Of a stretch of DNA of 28,741 nucleotides, positions 1-6,081 are shown piece by piece. Every line of letters starts with the position of its first letter. The stretch's first letter is position 1. Source of the DNA: JBBRUG01 sp038247995 (GTDB lineage: Bacteria; Chloroflexota; Chloroflexia; Chloroflexales; Chloroflexaceae); the NCBI GenBank assembly GCA_038247995.1, contig JBBRUG010000029.1:1-28741 (forward strand). The letters are read 5' to 3'. Under the pieces are notes generated by a model that worked only from the letters and a program-made list of their open reading frames with translations, was not told where the DNA came from and ran no database searches. The translations under genes were made by a program, and so were the position numbers.

Positions 1-120
1 GTGAATGTCGTAAAAGGAAGTTCCCTGCCAATTCAGGCCGATGGCGAGATGATCGGCGATACACCGTTGTTGGTGGAAGTTGTTCCTAGTGCGGTGGGAG
101 TTGTGACGCCGGTGGTATGA
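1..120 (+). CDS. C-terminal end of a diacylglycerol/lipid kinase family (YegS/DAGK-like) protein, 5' truncated
   Basis: The frame is open from base 1 and stops at TGA 118-120, giving 39 residues with the start outside the window. The motif PIQADGEMIGDTP followed by VEVVPSAVGVVTP is what the extreme C-terminus of DAGK/YegS-type lipid kinases looks like, where the DGE segment sits in the last beta-sandwich and the chain ends soon after a VxVxPxAxxVxxP strand. Members phosphorylate diacylglycerol, sphingoid bases or related lipids at the inner membrane face. A terminator hairpin lies about 80 bp downstream. The catalytic N-terminal half is not visible, so the substrate cannot be given. The call rests only on this short tail. 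Confidence 0.6.
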   Translation: MNVVKGSSLPIQADGEMIGDTPLLVEVVPSAVGVVTPVV

Positions 121-197
121 CAATCTATCAGTTGGACAGTCCAGCCGTCTGACAGTGCGATGCCTGATGGCTGCGGGCTGATTTCATGCCGTAGAGG

Positions 198-220
198 CGC
201 CCTCTGGGGCGTCTTTTTTT
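198..220 (+). terminator. Intrinsic terminator after the lipid kinase gene
   Basis: A 5-bp GC stem (CGCCC 198-202, GGGCG 207-211, loop TCTG) is followed by TC and seven Ts (214-220). The position fits termination of the plus-strand gene ending at 120. Confidence 0.7.
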
Positions 221-271
221 GCGTGCCGTCGCGGAATACGCATCCTTTTGGGTCGGGGATGTATATCGTAC

Positions 272-442
272 TCACGGTCGCCGATCATAGATGTGGTATG
301 GCCACACCTTCCCGTGATCCTTATGAGTGGCTATAGCGCCACCGAATTGACCTCGCTGGCGCCGAGCCTGGGGATCGAGGGTATTTTGCAGAAGCCGTTC
401 ACCCTGGCGACGTTGCGCGCTGCGCTGGCTCGCGTCTTATAG
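272..442 (+). pseudogene. Remnant of a response-regulator receiver domain (C-terminal half)
   Basis: This frame encodes about 56 residues with two receiver-domain hallmarks: LPVILMSGYSA, the beta4 strand with the switch Ser/Thr position, and LQKPFTLATLRAALARVL, the conserved Lys-Pro of beta5 with the last helix. The N-terminal half is missing: no acidic pocket and no phosphoacceptor Asp can be read in any frame upstream, and a terminator precedes it. The sequence style (SGYSA, KPFT) resembles the C-terminal receiver of hybrid histidine kinases. No convincing RBS precedes any start codon, so it is read as a decayed gene end rather than a working protein. A frameshifted or deleted kinase gene is the likely source. 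Confidence 0.55.
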
Positions 443-454
443 CTACAGGCGGAA

Positions 455-587
455 CGCTTGAGCCTGCGCCACGATGGCGCGAGTGTGTTGCTCAGTGCTC
501 TAGCGCACTGAGCAGCATGACTGAGCTGCTGCGGCCACTGAACCGGGTAGCGCGCTGCGCTCGCGCCTGGTTGTGCAGGCTCAAGCG
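455..587. repeat. Multi-arm palindromic element
   Basis: Three nested inverted repeats share roughly one axis. The outer arms are CGCTTGAGCCTGC (455-467) and GCAGGCTCAAGCG (575-587), 13 bp and perfect. The middle arms are GGCGCGAG (476-483) and CTCGCGCC (560-567), 8 bp and perfect. An inner hairpin TGCTCAGTGC (489-498) / GCACTGAGCA (505-514) has a 6-nt loop. The arm spacing (8 and 7 nt) is near symmetric. Part of it (506-542) recurs at 21175-21212. It could be a non-autonomous mobile palindrome or the fold of an RNA. Confidence 0.6.
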
Positions 588-690
588 ATCTGAGCAATGC
601 TCTAGGCTCGCAAGCTGCCTGACGCCTTGTGGCGATATGTTGCGCAGTTCTGATCTGCCTTAGGGTTCTCCTTCCCTCACCCCCGCGCCC

Positions 691-709
691 GTCGCCGGGC
701 TGAAGCCCT
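691..709. repeat. Dispersed palindromic repeat, copy 1
   Basis: GTCGCCGGGCTGAAGCCCT matches 22148-22166 at 18 of 19 positions. Its core GGGCTGAAGCCC is a short hairpin. Downstream lie further short palindromes such as GCCTGCGCAGGC (748-759), in the style of the palindromic spacer repeats common in GC-rich genomes. Confidence 0.5.
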
Positions 710-814
710 CGGCGCGCATGACGAAGCCCGCCTGTGTGGCCTCCGGAGCCTGCGCAGGCGAGTTTGGCGATGGGAGCCTGCGGCTCAGTTGCCGGGCTCT
801 GAATCCTAGCTCCG

Positions 815-835
815 CCTCCTGTTTCCTGCGTCCTG
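815..835. repeat. Period-7 CCTG array
   Basis: Three heptamers, each ending in CCTG (CCTCCTG, TTTCCTG, CGTCCTG). The same pattern closes the spacer at 22180-22200, which also shares the GGGCTGAAGCCC repeat. Confidence 0.4.
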
Positions 836-852
836 GCGTGCGATTACTCCGA

Positions 853-888
853 TTGCAGCGATTTCCCACGAATCGCTGCAACTTTTTT
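853..888 (+). terminator. Strong intrinsic terminator upstream of the sigma factor gene
   Basis: A perfect 11-bp stem (TTGCAGCGATT 853-863, AATCGCTGCAA 871-881) with a 7-nt loop is followed by C and six Ts (883-888). No intact plus-strand gene lies directly upstream, so it either ends an unannotated transcript, insulates the sigma operon, or acts as a leader attenuator about 60 bp before the sigma start codon. Confidence 0.7.
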
Positions 889-947
889 GTTGCGTAGCGG
901 TATTCATTTATAGAGACTGTTTGGCCAGCCCTGGAGCGATGCCCCCT

Positions 948-1535
948 ATGGATCACTGGTCCGCGCTGACAGAGTCCGAGCTTGCTACAGCAGCCCGCAT
1001 GGGGCGAACTGACGCATTTGGCGCGCTCGTTCAACGGCATCAAGCATACGTCTTTACCATTGCGAACCGGCTGATGCATGATCGCCAGGAAGCGCTTGAT
1101 CTCACCCAGGAAGCCTTTTTGCGCGCCTACAGTGCGCTCAACAGTTTTGATCCGCGCCGGCCCTTTGGCCCCTGGATCGCGCGGATCGTGACCAATCTGG
1201 CGCTCAATCGGCTTGCGGTGCGCGGTGGAAGGAGCGTACCGCTTCGCGACGAAAGCGCTGAAGCAGCGGAAGATGCGTCTGTCGGCGCCGTAGTGCTGCC
1301 CGATGAGCGCACGGAACCGGAACGACTGTATCTGCGCAGTGAGCAGCAAGATCGGGTGCGCGCCGCTGTGGCGGCATTACCGGCGCCGTATCGTACCGCC
1401 ATTGTGCTGCGCCATTTTCAGGAGTACAGCTATGAGGAGATCGCCGCTGCGCTTGCGATTCCGTTGAGCGATGTCAAAAGCCATTTGTTTCGCGCCCGGC
1501 GCATGTTACGCGCCCGGCTGGAAGAGGAGCTATGA
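948..1535 (+). CDS. ECF-type RNA polymerase sigma factor (sigma-70 family)
   Basis: A 195-residue group-4 sigma factor that would direct RNA polymerase to a small stress or envelope regulon. Region 2 is visible at about residues 20-90 (LVQRHQAYVF, DLTQEAFLRAY, the FDPRRPFGPWIARI segment and NLALNRLA). Region 4 lies at about 135-195 (LPAPYRTAIVLRH, then the helix-turn-helix YSYEEIAAALAIPLSDVKSH). No extra C-terminal domain is present. ATG 948 is preferred because GGAG at 933-936 precedes it; the frame also allows ATG 939 and TTG 921. The last codons overlap the next gene in an ATGA junction, so the two are translationally coupled. That neighbour is a zinc-type anti-sigma factor, the usual partner. 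A strong hairpin terminator sits just upstream. The target promoters are unknown. Confidence 0.93.
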   Translation: MDHWSALTESELATAARMGRTDAFGALVQRHQAYVFTIANRLMHDRQEALDLTQEAFLRAYSALNSFDPRRPFGPWIARIVTNLALNRLAVRGGRSVPLRDESAEAAEDASVGAVVLPDERTEPERLYLRSEQQDRVRAAVAALPAPYRTAIVLRHFQEYSYEEIAAALAIPLSDVKSHLFRARRMLRARLEEEL

Positions 1536-2104
1536 GCCACCTCACGTCTGCGACCCTTGATGCGTACCTCGACGACGTACTGTCGGCCGCCGAACGTGCC
1601 GCTGTGGCGACACACCTGGCGGAATGCGCAGCCTGCCGGGCTGAATTAGCAGTTCAGGCTGCACTCTTTACTGCGCTCGCCGACCCGACACTCGACGAAA
1701 TTTCCATTGATCTGCGGCCAGCCATACTTGCCGCAATCGCTCCCGCGCCGCTGGGCCGCCGGGATTGGGCGCTGATTGGCGCCCAGGCGGCGCTTGTGGC
1801 TGTGCTGGCGCTCTGGCTGCTGTCGGCTGGGCGTTTGCCGTTCACCGGTGTGGTGAGCAATCGCCTGGCGCGTGCGGCGGACTGGTTCGCGCTTGAACGG
1901 CTGCTTGCCGTTGGCGACCAATTGCGTGCCGGTGCAGTTGCGCTGCCCGAAACGTTGCGTACGCTTGACCTCGGAGTGGTTGTCGGGCTTACGCCGCTCC
2001 AATGGGTTGGCGTCGGTGGGTTGGCAGCCGTGCTTTGGCTGGTGGGCAATCGCGTGCTCTTGCGCGATGTGAGCGCCCGTATGCAACAGGAGGTGCGTTT
2101 GTGA
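1532..2104 (+). CDS. Membrane anti-sigma factor with zinc-binding (ZAS-like) N-terminus
   Basis: The 190-residue product begins with a short cytoplasmic helical domain carrying His28-x3-Cys32-x2-Cys35 (THLAECAACRAE), the zinc-associated anti-sigma signature that clamps an ECF sigma factor. Hydrophobic segments follow at about residues 80-105 and 150-178, so the protein is membrane-anchored. Its ATG overlaps the sigma stop codon, which is the classic arrangement for a sigma/anti-sigma pair and implies that it holds the upstream sigma inactive until an envelope signal arrives. Release could be by zinc loss or proteolysis; the sequence does not say which. The region between the two membrane segments (residues about 105-150) has no recognisable domain. 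Confidence 0.85.
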   Translation: MSHLTSATLDAYLDDVLSAAERAAVATHLAECAACRAELAVQAALFTALADPTLDEISIDLRPAILAAIAPAPLGRRDWALIGAQAALVAVLALWLLSAGRLPFTGVVSNRLARAADWFALERLLAVGDQLRAGAVALPETLRTLDLGVVVGLTPLQWVGVGGLAAVLWLVGNRVLLRDVSARMQQEVRL

Positions 2105-2583
2105 GTAGTGTACTGGACTTCCTGGGGCTGATCGGCCTGATCCTGATCACTCTGATCGGCCTGACGGCGCTGATGGCGCTCAGCGCGGTGCTGTTTCCGG
2201 GGCTGATTGTACGAGCGCGGGCGCATGCAGTGCGAATGCCGCGGCGCGCTTTCCTGGTTGGACTCCTGAACTTTGCGTTCTTCGGGCTGATCAGCGCCGC
2301 ATTGCTCTCGGCCGGCGAGGGCGCCGCATTGCTGGGCTTGATCGTTGCGGCAGTTCTGCTGGCCTATGTCGGCGTGGGGTTGACGGCGATCGCCGATCTG
2401 GTTGGCGAGCGCATGGGTTTGCAGCATCAGCCGCCCTTGCTGCGCACCGTTGTCGGCGCCGTAACGCTACAACTTGCGGCGCTCACCCCGCTTGTCGGCT
2501 GGATCATCGTGCCGACGGTTGCCGGACTGATCGGCTACGGCGCGCTGATCATCGCCCTCGTGCGGCGGCGACCGACTGAGTGA
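2101..2583 (+). CDS. Small multi-pass membrane protein of unknown function (paralog 1)
   Basis: A 160-residue, very hydrophobic protein with about four membrane segments: a leading LIGLILITLIGLTAL stretch, NFAFFGLISAALL, LLGLIVAAVLLAYVGVGL, and a final pair around LTPLVGWIIVPTVAG. GTG 2101 is chosen because AGGAGGT (2089-2095) precedes it and the GTGA junction overlaps the anti-sigma stop. It shares layout and motifs with the protein at 2782-3309: an R-rich loop after the first helix, GERM/SERM before the last pair of helices, then (T/I)AP(L/I)xGW. The two are therefore diverged tandem duplicates. Being third in the sigma/anti-sigma operon, it may take part in envelope signalling, but this is only suggested by position. 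Confidence 0.75.
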   Translation: MSSVLDFLGLIGLILITLIGLTALMALSAVLFPGLIVRARAHAVRMPRRAFLVGLLNFAFFGLISAALLSAGEGAALLGLIVAAVLLAYVGVGLTAIADLVGERMGLQHQPPLLRTVVGAVTLQLAALTPLVGWIIVPTVAGLIGYGALIIALVRRRPTE

Positions 2584-2596
2584 AACTTGGGTAGGA

Positions 2597-2623
2597 AGCA
2601 GGCGGCAGGCGGCAGGCGGCAGG
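2597..2623. repeat. Period-7 tandem array (GGCGGCA)
   Basis: Three exact GGCGGCA units (2601-2621) with partial flanking units. It lies in the spacer between the two paralogous membrane protein genes. Confidence 0.6.
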
Positions 2624-2653
2624 ACGTGGGGTGATGGCCGTCTGATGGATCTG

Positions 2654-2681
2654 GACTGAGAACTGTCGACTGAGCACTGTC
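2654..2681. repeat. Tandem 14-bp duplication
   Basis: GACTGAGAACTGTC (2654-2667) is directly followed by GACTGAGCACTGTC (2668-2681), differing at one base. Confidence 0.5.
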
Positions 2682-2697
2682 CGATTGAAGCACACAT

Positions 2698-2720
2698 AGC
2701 ATTGCTCAGATCAATTGATC
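2698..2720. promoter_or_regulatory. Inverse copy of an upstream 15-mer, joined to a 12-bp palindrome
   Basis: AGCATTGCTCAGATC (2698-2712) is the exact reverse complement of 587-601. Its end overlaps the perfect palindrome GATCAATTGATC (2709-2720), about 60 bp before the start of the next gene. It could be an operator or a repeat remnant. Confidence 0.3.
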
Positions 2721-2781
2721 CGCAACGATCGAAGTGTCCTCAAGGGGGCAATCATGCTACTCAGTGCGCTAAGGAGGCGTT

Positions 2782-3309
2782 ATGAACATGGGTTGGGTGC
2801 TGGGGATTACAGGTGGATTTTTGGCGCTGGCGATGATGGTGCCGGGCTTGCTCTTGGCATGGACGCTGCTGTTGCCTGCATTTGTGCTCCGCACGCGTGG
2901 GCGGATCGCCGCGATGCCCTGGCGTTGTGGCCTGACCGGGATCGCCGTGCTTGTACCGGCGAGTCTGTTACTCATTGTGCTCTTCAACCTCCCAGGTGGG
3001 TTGGGGCAAATTGCCGGCTGGGTTGGGGCCGGTATCGGATTGGCCGCAATGAGCCTGGGCGGCGCTGCGCTCGCAACGCTGATGAGTGAGCGCATGCAGC
3101 CTGTTCACGGCCCGACGCCCGGTGGCCTGGTTCGCGCTGCCGTGGCCCTGGAACTGGCCCTGATTGCGCCCATCATCGGCTGGTTTGTGCTCTTGCCGGT
3201 GGTAGCTATCCTGACGCTTGGGGCAACAACGCTCGCCTTCCTGCGGCCGGCGGCTCAGCGGCGGCTCGTCACAATTACGGAGGCAGCCCATGAGCCTGAG
3301 CCGTCGTGA
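2782..3309 (+). CDS. Small multi-pass membrane protein of unknown function (paralog 2)
   Basis: A 175-residue hydrophobic protein with about four predicted membrane segments, starting at an ATG with a strong AAGGAGG (2771-2777). It repeats the architecture of the gene at 2101-2583: first helix ending in LLLPAFVLRTRGR, two central helices, a MSERMQPVHGP loop, then ALELALIAPIIGWFVLLPVV and a charged tail. The 3' end overlaps the start of the DUF1800 gene by 20 bp, which implies translational coupling to the secreted proteins downstream. No catalytic residues are apparent. A helper role for the exported neighbours or for the anti-sigma factor is possible but unproven. Confidence 0.75.
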   Translation: MNMGWVLGITGGFLALAMMVPGLLLAWTLLLPAFVLRTRGRIAAMPWRCGLTGIAVLVPASLLLIVLFNLPGGLGQIAGWVGAGIGLAAMSLGGAALATLMSERMQPVHGPTPGGLVRAAVALELALIAPIIGWFVLLPVVAILTLGATTLAFLRPAAQRRLVTITEAAHEPEPS

Positions 3310-4759
3310 GTTTCTGGCCGCTGTCGGCGCGCTGAGCGCTGCAGGCATGCTTGGCGGTTGTGGCCTCGCGCTGCCGCCGCTGACGCCCGGCCCGCGTCCG
3401 CCAACGGATTGGAAGCCGGCGACAACACCGATCTGGCGCACACTGAGCCGGCTGACCTATGGCCCGCAGCCCGACGAACTGGCCTACGCGCAGGCCATCG
3501 GGCGGACGAGTTGGATCGAAGCACAGCTCGCGCCGACGACCATCGACGACCAGGCGTGTGCGTTGCGTCTGGCCCGCTTCGATACCCTGACGATGGATCC
3601 CAGCATCATCTTTGACGTACGCCCAAGTTATTTGCAGGCCGAACTGCAGGATGGGGCGATCGTACGCGCCGTGCATAGCCGCCGCCAACTGTTTGAACTG
3701 ATCGTTGAGTTTTGGAGCGACCATTTTAGTATTGCGATCACCAAAGAAGGCGTGGCGTATCTTAAGCCGACTGACGACCACGAGGTTATCCGGCGATACG
3801 CGCTGGGTCGCTTCGACGAGTTGCTCTGGGCAAGCATGACTAGCCCGGCCATGCTCGTCTACCTCGACAATCAGGCGAATCATGCGGCCAGTCCGAACGA
3901 GAACTATGCGCGTGAGTTGCTGGAGTTACATACGCTGGGCGTTACCGCCGGTTATACCCAGGCGGATGTCCGGGCGGCGGCGCGCTGCCTGACCGGCTGG
4001 AGCGTAGGCGATGCCCAGAGTCTCTGGCGCGGTCGGCAGCAGTTTGTCGCCGCCGAGCACGACGATGGCCCGAAGACGATCCTGGGCATCCAGATCCCAG
4101 CGGGCCGCGGCGCCGGTGATGTGGAGCGTCTGCACGGCATCTTGCTGGCCCACCCGGCCTTGCCGCAGTTCATCGCCGCCAAACTGGTGCGACGCTTTGT
4201 CGCCGATGATCCGCCGCCGCACCTGGTTGCAGCCGCAGCCGCAACTTTCAGCGCAACCAAGGGCGATCTGACTGCGGTGTTACGGACGATCCTGCTCAGC
4301 GCAGAAATCGCCGCCGCGCCGCCAAAATTCAAACGCCCGCTGCATCTGGTGGCGGGCGCGATCCGCCAGCTTGGCGGCAGCACGATCGGTGGGGCGGATC
4401 TGCGCGCAGCGCTGACCACGCTGGGCCAACCACTGTTCGCCTGGCCGACTCCCGACGGCTTCCCCGACACTACAGCGGCCTGGAGCGCCAATTTGTTGCC
4501 GCGCTGGCAGTTCGCTCTCCGGCTGGCCGGGAACGAACTGGAGGGCGTCGCCAGCGATCTTGAAGGTCTGGTTCAGGCCAGTGGCGCGACCGATCTGCGC
4601 ACATGGATTGACCGGCTCGGCAGCTTGCTCTTTGGCGCCGCACTGCCCGCGCCGGTGAGTGGAGCGCTGGCAAGCACGCTGGGCGGAGCATTCACGTCAA
4701 CGAATATGCAAGCGGCATTAGCGGCCTTACTTGCCGCGCCGCACTATCAGTGGAGGTGA
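3290..4759 (+). CDS. DUF1800 domain-containing lipoprotein, exported by a Tat-type signal
   Basis: The product has 489 residues. The N-terminus SLSRREFLAA is a twin-arginine motif and MLGGC places a lipidation Cys at residue 24, so export followed by membrane anchoring is likely. The rest is a DUF1800 domain, recognised by TLSRLTYGP near the start, FWSDHF, and the hallmark NENYARELLELHTLGV with the GYTQADVRAAARCLTGW segment behind it. The biochemical function of DUF1800 is not established. Family members are usually encoded next to a DUF1501 protein, as here with only 3 bp between the genes. GGAGG at 3279-3283 supports ATG 3290 rather than upstream in-frame starts. The pair forms the end of the sigma factor gene cluster, so it may be part of the sigma regulon. 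Confidence 0.88.
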   Translation: MSLSRREFLAAVGALSAAGMLGGCGLALPPLTPGPRPPTDWKPATTPIWRTLSRLTYGPQPDELAYAQAIGRTSWIEAQLAPTTIDDQACALRLARFDTLTMDPSIIFDVRPSYLQAELQDGAIVRAVHSRRQLFELIVEFWSDHFSIAITKEGVAYLKPTDDHEVIRRYALGRFDELLWASMTSPAMLVYLDNQANHAASPNENYARELLELHTLGVTAGYTQADVRAAARCLTGWSVGDAQSLWRGRQQFVAAEHDDGPKTILGIQIPAGRGAGDVERLHGILLAHPALPQFIAAKLVRRFVADDPPPHLVAAAAATFSATKGDLTAVLRTILLSAEIAAAPPKFKRPLHLVAGAIRQLGGSTIGGADLRAALTTLGQPLFAWPTPDGFPDTTAAWSANLLPRWQFALRLAGNELEGVASDLEGLVQASGATDLRTWIDRLGSLLFGAALPAPVSGALASTLGGAFTSTNMQAALAALLAAPHYQWR

Positions 4760-4762
4760 CTC

Positions 4763-6013
4763 ATGCGCTTCACGCGCCGGGCCCTGCTTTCCAGCGCCGC
4801 ATCTGTTCTAGCGACTCTGCCGACATGGATGCCGCGGTTGGCCTTCGCTGCGCCCGAGACGGCCCCACGCGGCGGTACGCTGGTTTGTGTGTTCTTGCGC
4901 GGTGCCGCCGATATGTTGAATGCAATCGTGCCGCACGGTGAGGCAGCCTACTATCGGCAGCGCCCCTTCCTGGCGATCCCGCGTCCCGATGATCGGCAGG
5001 TTGCGGCGCGGCTGCGCACGGCTGATCTGGACGGCTTCTTTGGCTTGCATCCAACGCTGGCGCCGCTGCTGCCGGCCTGGGCGGCGGGCCATGTGGCGCT
5101 GGTTCATGCATGTGGCACGCCGGACGAGAGCCGCTCGCACTTCCGTGCCATGGAACTGATGGAGCGCGGAGTTGATGGCGATACCGGCCCGGCTTCGGGC
5201 TGGATCGGGCGTCATCTGGCGAGTCTGGGTGATGGCGGGCGCTCGCCATTACGGGCGATTGGTTTTGGCACGGCGCTGCAGCGGGCGCTCTATGGCCCGG
5301 TTCCCGCCACGGCCCTGCGTTCGATCGCCGACTTTCACCTCGGCGGTGCGCTGCCGACCGTGCCGACGTTACCCACGGCGCTGGCTGGCCTCTATGCCGG
5401 CGATGAACAGCTTGCGGCAACCGCCCAGAGCACGCTCGATATTGTGGCGCGGCTAGAACGGCTCGATCCGCTCAGTTATCGTCCCAGCGGCGGCGCGACC
5501 TATCCGGAAAGTGAACTGGGCATGGCGTTGCGGCAGACGGCACTGCTGATCAAGGCCGACCTGGGTCTGGAGGTAGCCTGTATCGACGTAGACGGCTGGG
5601 ATACCCACATTGCTCAGGGCGGCAGTGAAGGGCTGATGGCGGGATTGCTCAGCGATCTCGGCGCGGGGTTGGCGGCTTTCCACGCCGATCTGGCGGCGCA
5701 GATCGGCGGTGTAACGCTGGTTGTGATGAGTGAATTTGGGCGTCGGGTTACTGAGAACGGCGGGTTTGGCACCGACCACGGCCACGGTGGGGCCATGATC
5801 GTACTCGGCGGTGCGATCGCGGGCGGAAGGGTGTACGGCGCCTGGCCCGGGCTGGAACCGGAGCAGTTGATTGGCCCGGGCGATCTTGCGGTTACCACCG
5901 ATTATCGGGCTGTGCTGGCGGAAATTCTGCAACACCGCCTGGGTTGCCCTGATCTAGAAAGTGTCTTCCCCGACTTCGCAGCGACCCCACTGGGCATTGT
6001 GCAAACTCGCTAG
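4763..6013 (+). CDS. DUF1501 domain-containing exported protein
   Basis: A 416-residue protein. The N-terminus RFTRRALLSSAAS followed by a hydrophobic stretch and AFAAPE is a twin-arginine type signal with a likely cleavage after AFA. The body carries DUF1501 hallmarks: LVCVFLRGAADMLNAIVP at the start of the fold, VDGWDTH (about residue 275), and SEFGRRVTENGGFGTDHGHGG with GGRVYGAWPGL near the end. The fold is related to the alkaline phosphatase/sulfatase superfamily, and the conserved His/Asp residues could bind metal, but no activity is established. GGAGG (4752-4756) precedes ATG 4763. It directly follows the DUF1800 gene, the common pairing. Confidence 0.88.
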   Translation: MRFTRRALLSSAASVLATLPTWMPRLAFAAPETAPRGGTLVCVFLRGAADMLNAIVPHGEAAYYRQRPFLAIPRPDDRQVAARLRTADLDGFFGLHPTLAPLLPAWAAGHVALVHACGTPDESRSHFRAMELMERGVDGDTGPASGWIGRHLASLGDGGRSPLRAIGFGTALQRALYGPVPATALRSIADFHLGGALPTVPTLPTALAGLYAGDEQLAATAQSTLDIVARLERLDPLSYRPSGGATYPESELGMALRQTALLIKADLGLEVACIDVDGWDTHIAQGGSEGLMAGLLSDLGAGLAAFHADLAAQIGGVTLVVMSEFGRRVTENGGFGTDHGHGGAMIVLGGAIAGGRVYGAWPGLEPEQLIGPGDLAVTTDYRAVLAEILQHRLGCPDLESVFPDFAATPLGIVQTR

Positions 6014-6023
6014 GATTACCCAC

Positions 6024-6051
6024 TTGACAACCGGGTTGAGTGCGTTATAAT
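6024..6051 (+). promoter_or_regulatory. Near-consensus housekeeping promoter of the ROK regulator gene
   Basis: A perfect -35 (TTGACA 6024-6029) and perfect -10 (TATAAT 6046-6051) with a 16-bp spacer. Transcription would start near 6058, about 25 bp before the GTG start codon. Confidence 0.85.
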
Positions 6052-6060
6052 TGCCTCAAC
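6035..6060. promoter_or_regulatory. Candidate operator overlapping the ROK promoter
   Basis: The inverted repeat GTTGAG (6035-6040) N14 CTCAAC (6055-6060) brackets the -10 box and presumed start site. This is where a repressor would block transcription, so autoregulation by the ROK protein is the simplest reading. Confidence 0.45.
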
Positions 6061-6081
6061 TTCCTTCGGTGACTTAATTTA

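Larger units (their letters stand above)
443..947. other. Gene-free spacer of about 500 bp, rich in palindromes and repeats
   Basis: No convincing coding sequence on either strand. The stretch holds a multi-arm palindromic element (455-587), a 15-mer repeated in inverse at 2698-2712, a GGGCTGAAGCCC-type dispersed repeat (691-709), a period-7 CCTG array (815-835) and an intrinsic terminator (853-888) with no gene directly before it. The long minus-strand reading frame crossing 660-1349 is opposite the sigma factor gene and has no family resemblance. Confidence 0.6.

Noticed and set aside
889..915. Promoter TTGCGT ... TATAGA for the sigma factor gene
   Set aside because: The spacer between the two hexamers is only about 13 bp, too short for a normal sigma-70 promoter. 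An ECF-type autoregulated promoter cannot be judged without the consensus.
660..1349. Long minus-strand reading frame (229 residues) across the spacer and the sigma gene
   Set aside because: It is antisense to the sigma factor, has no RBS or family features, and covers palindromic repeats.
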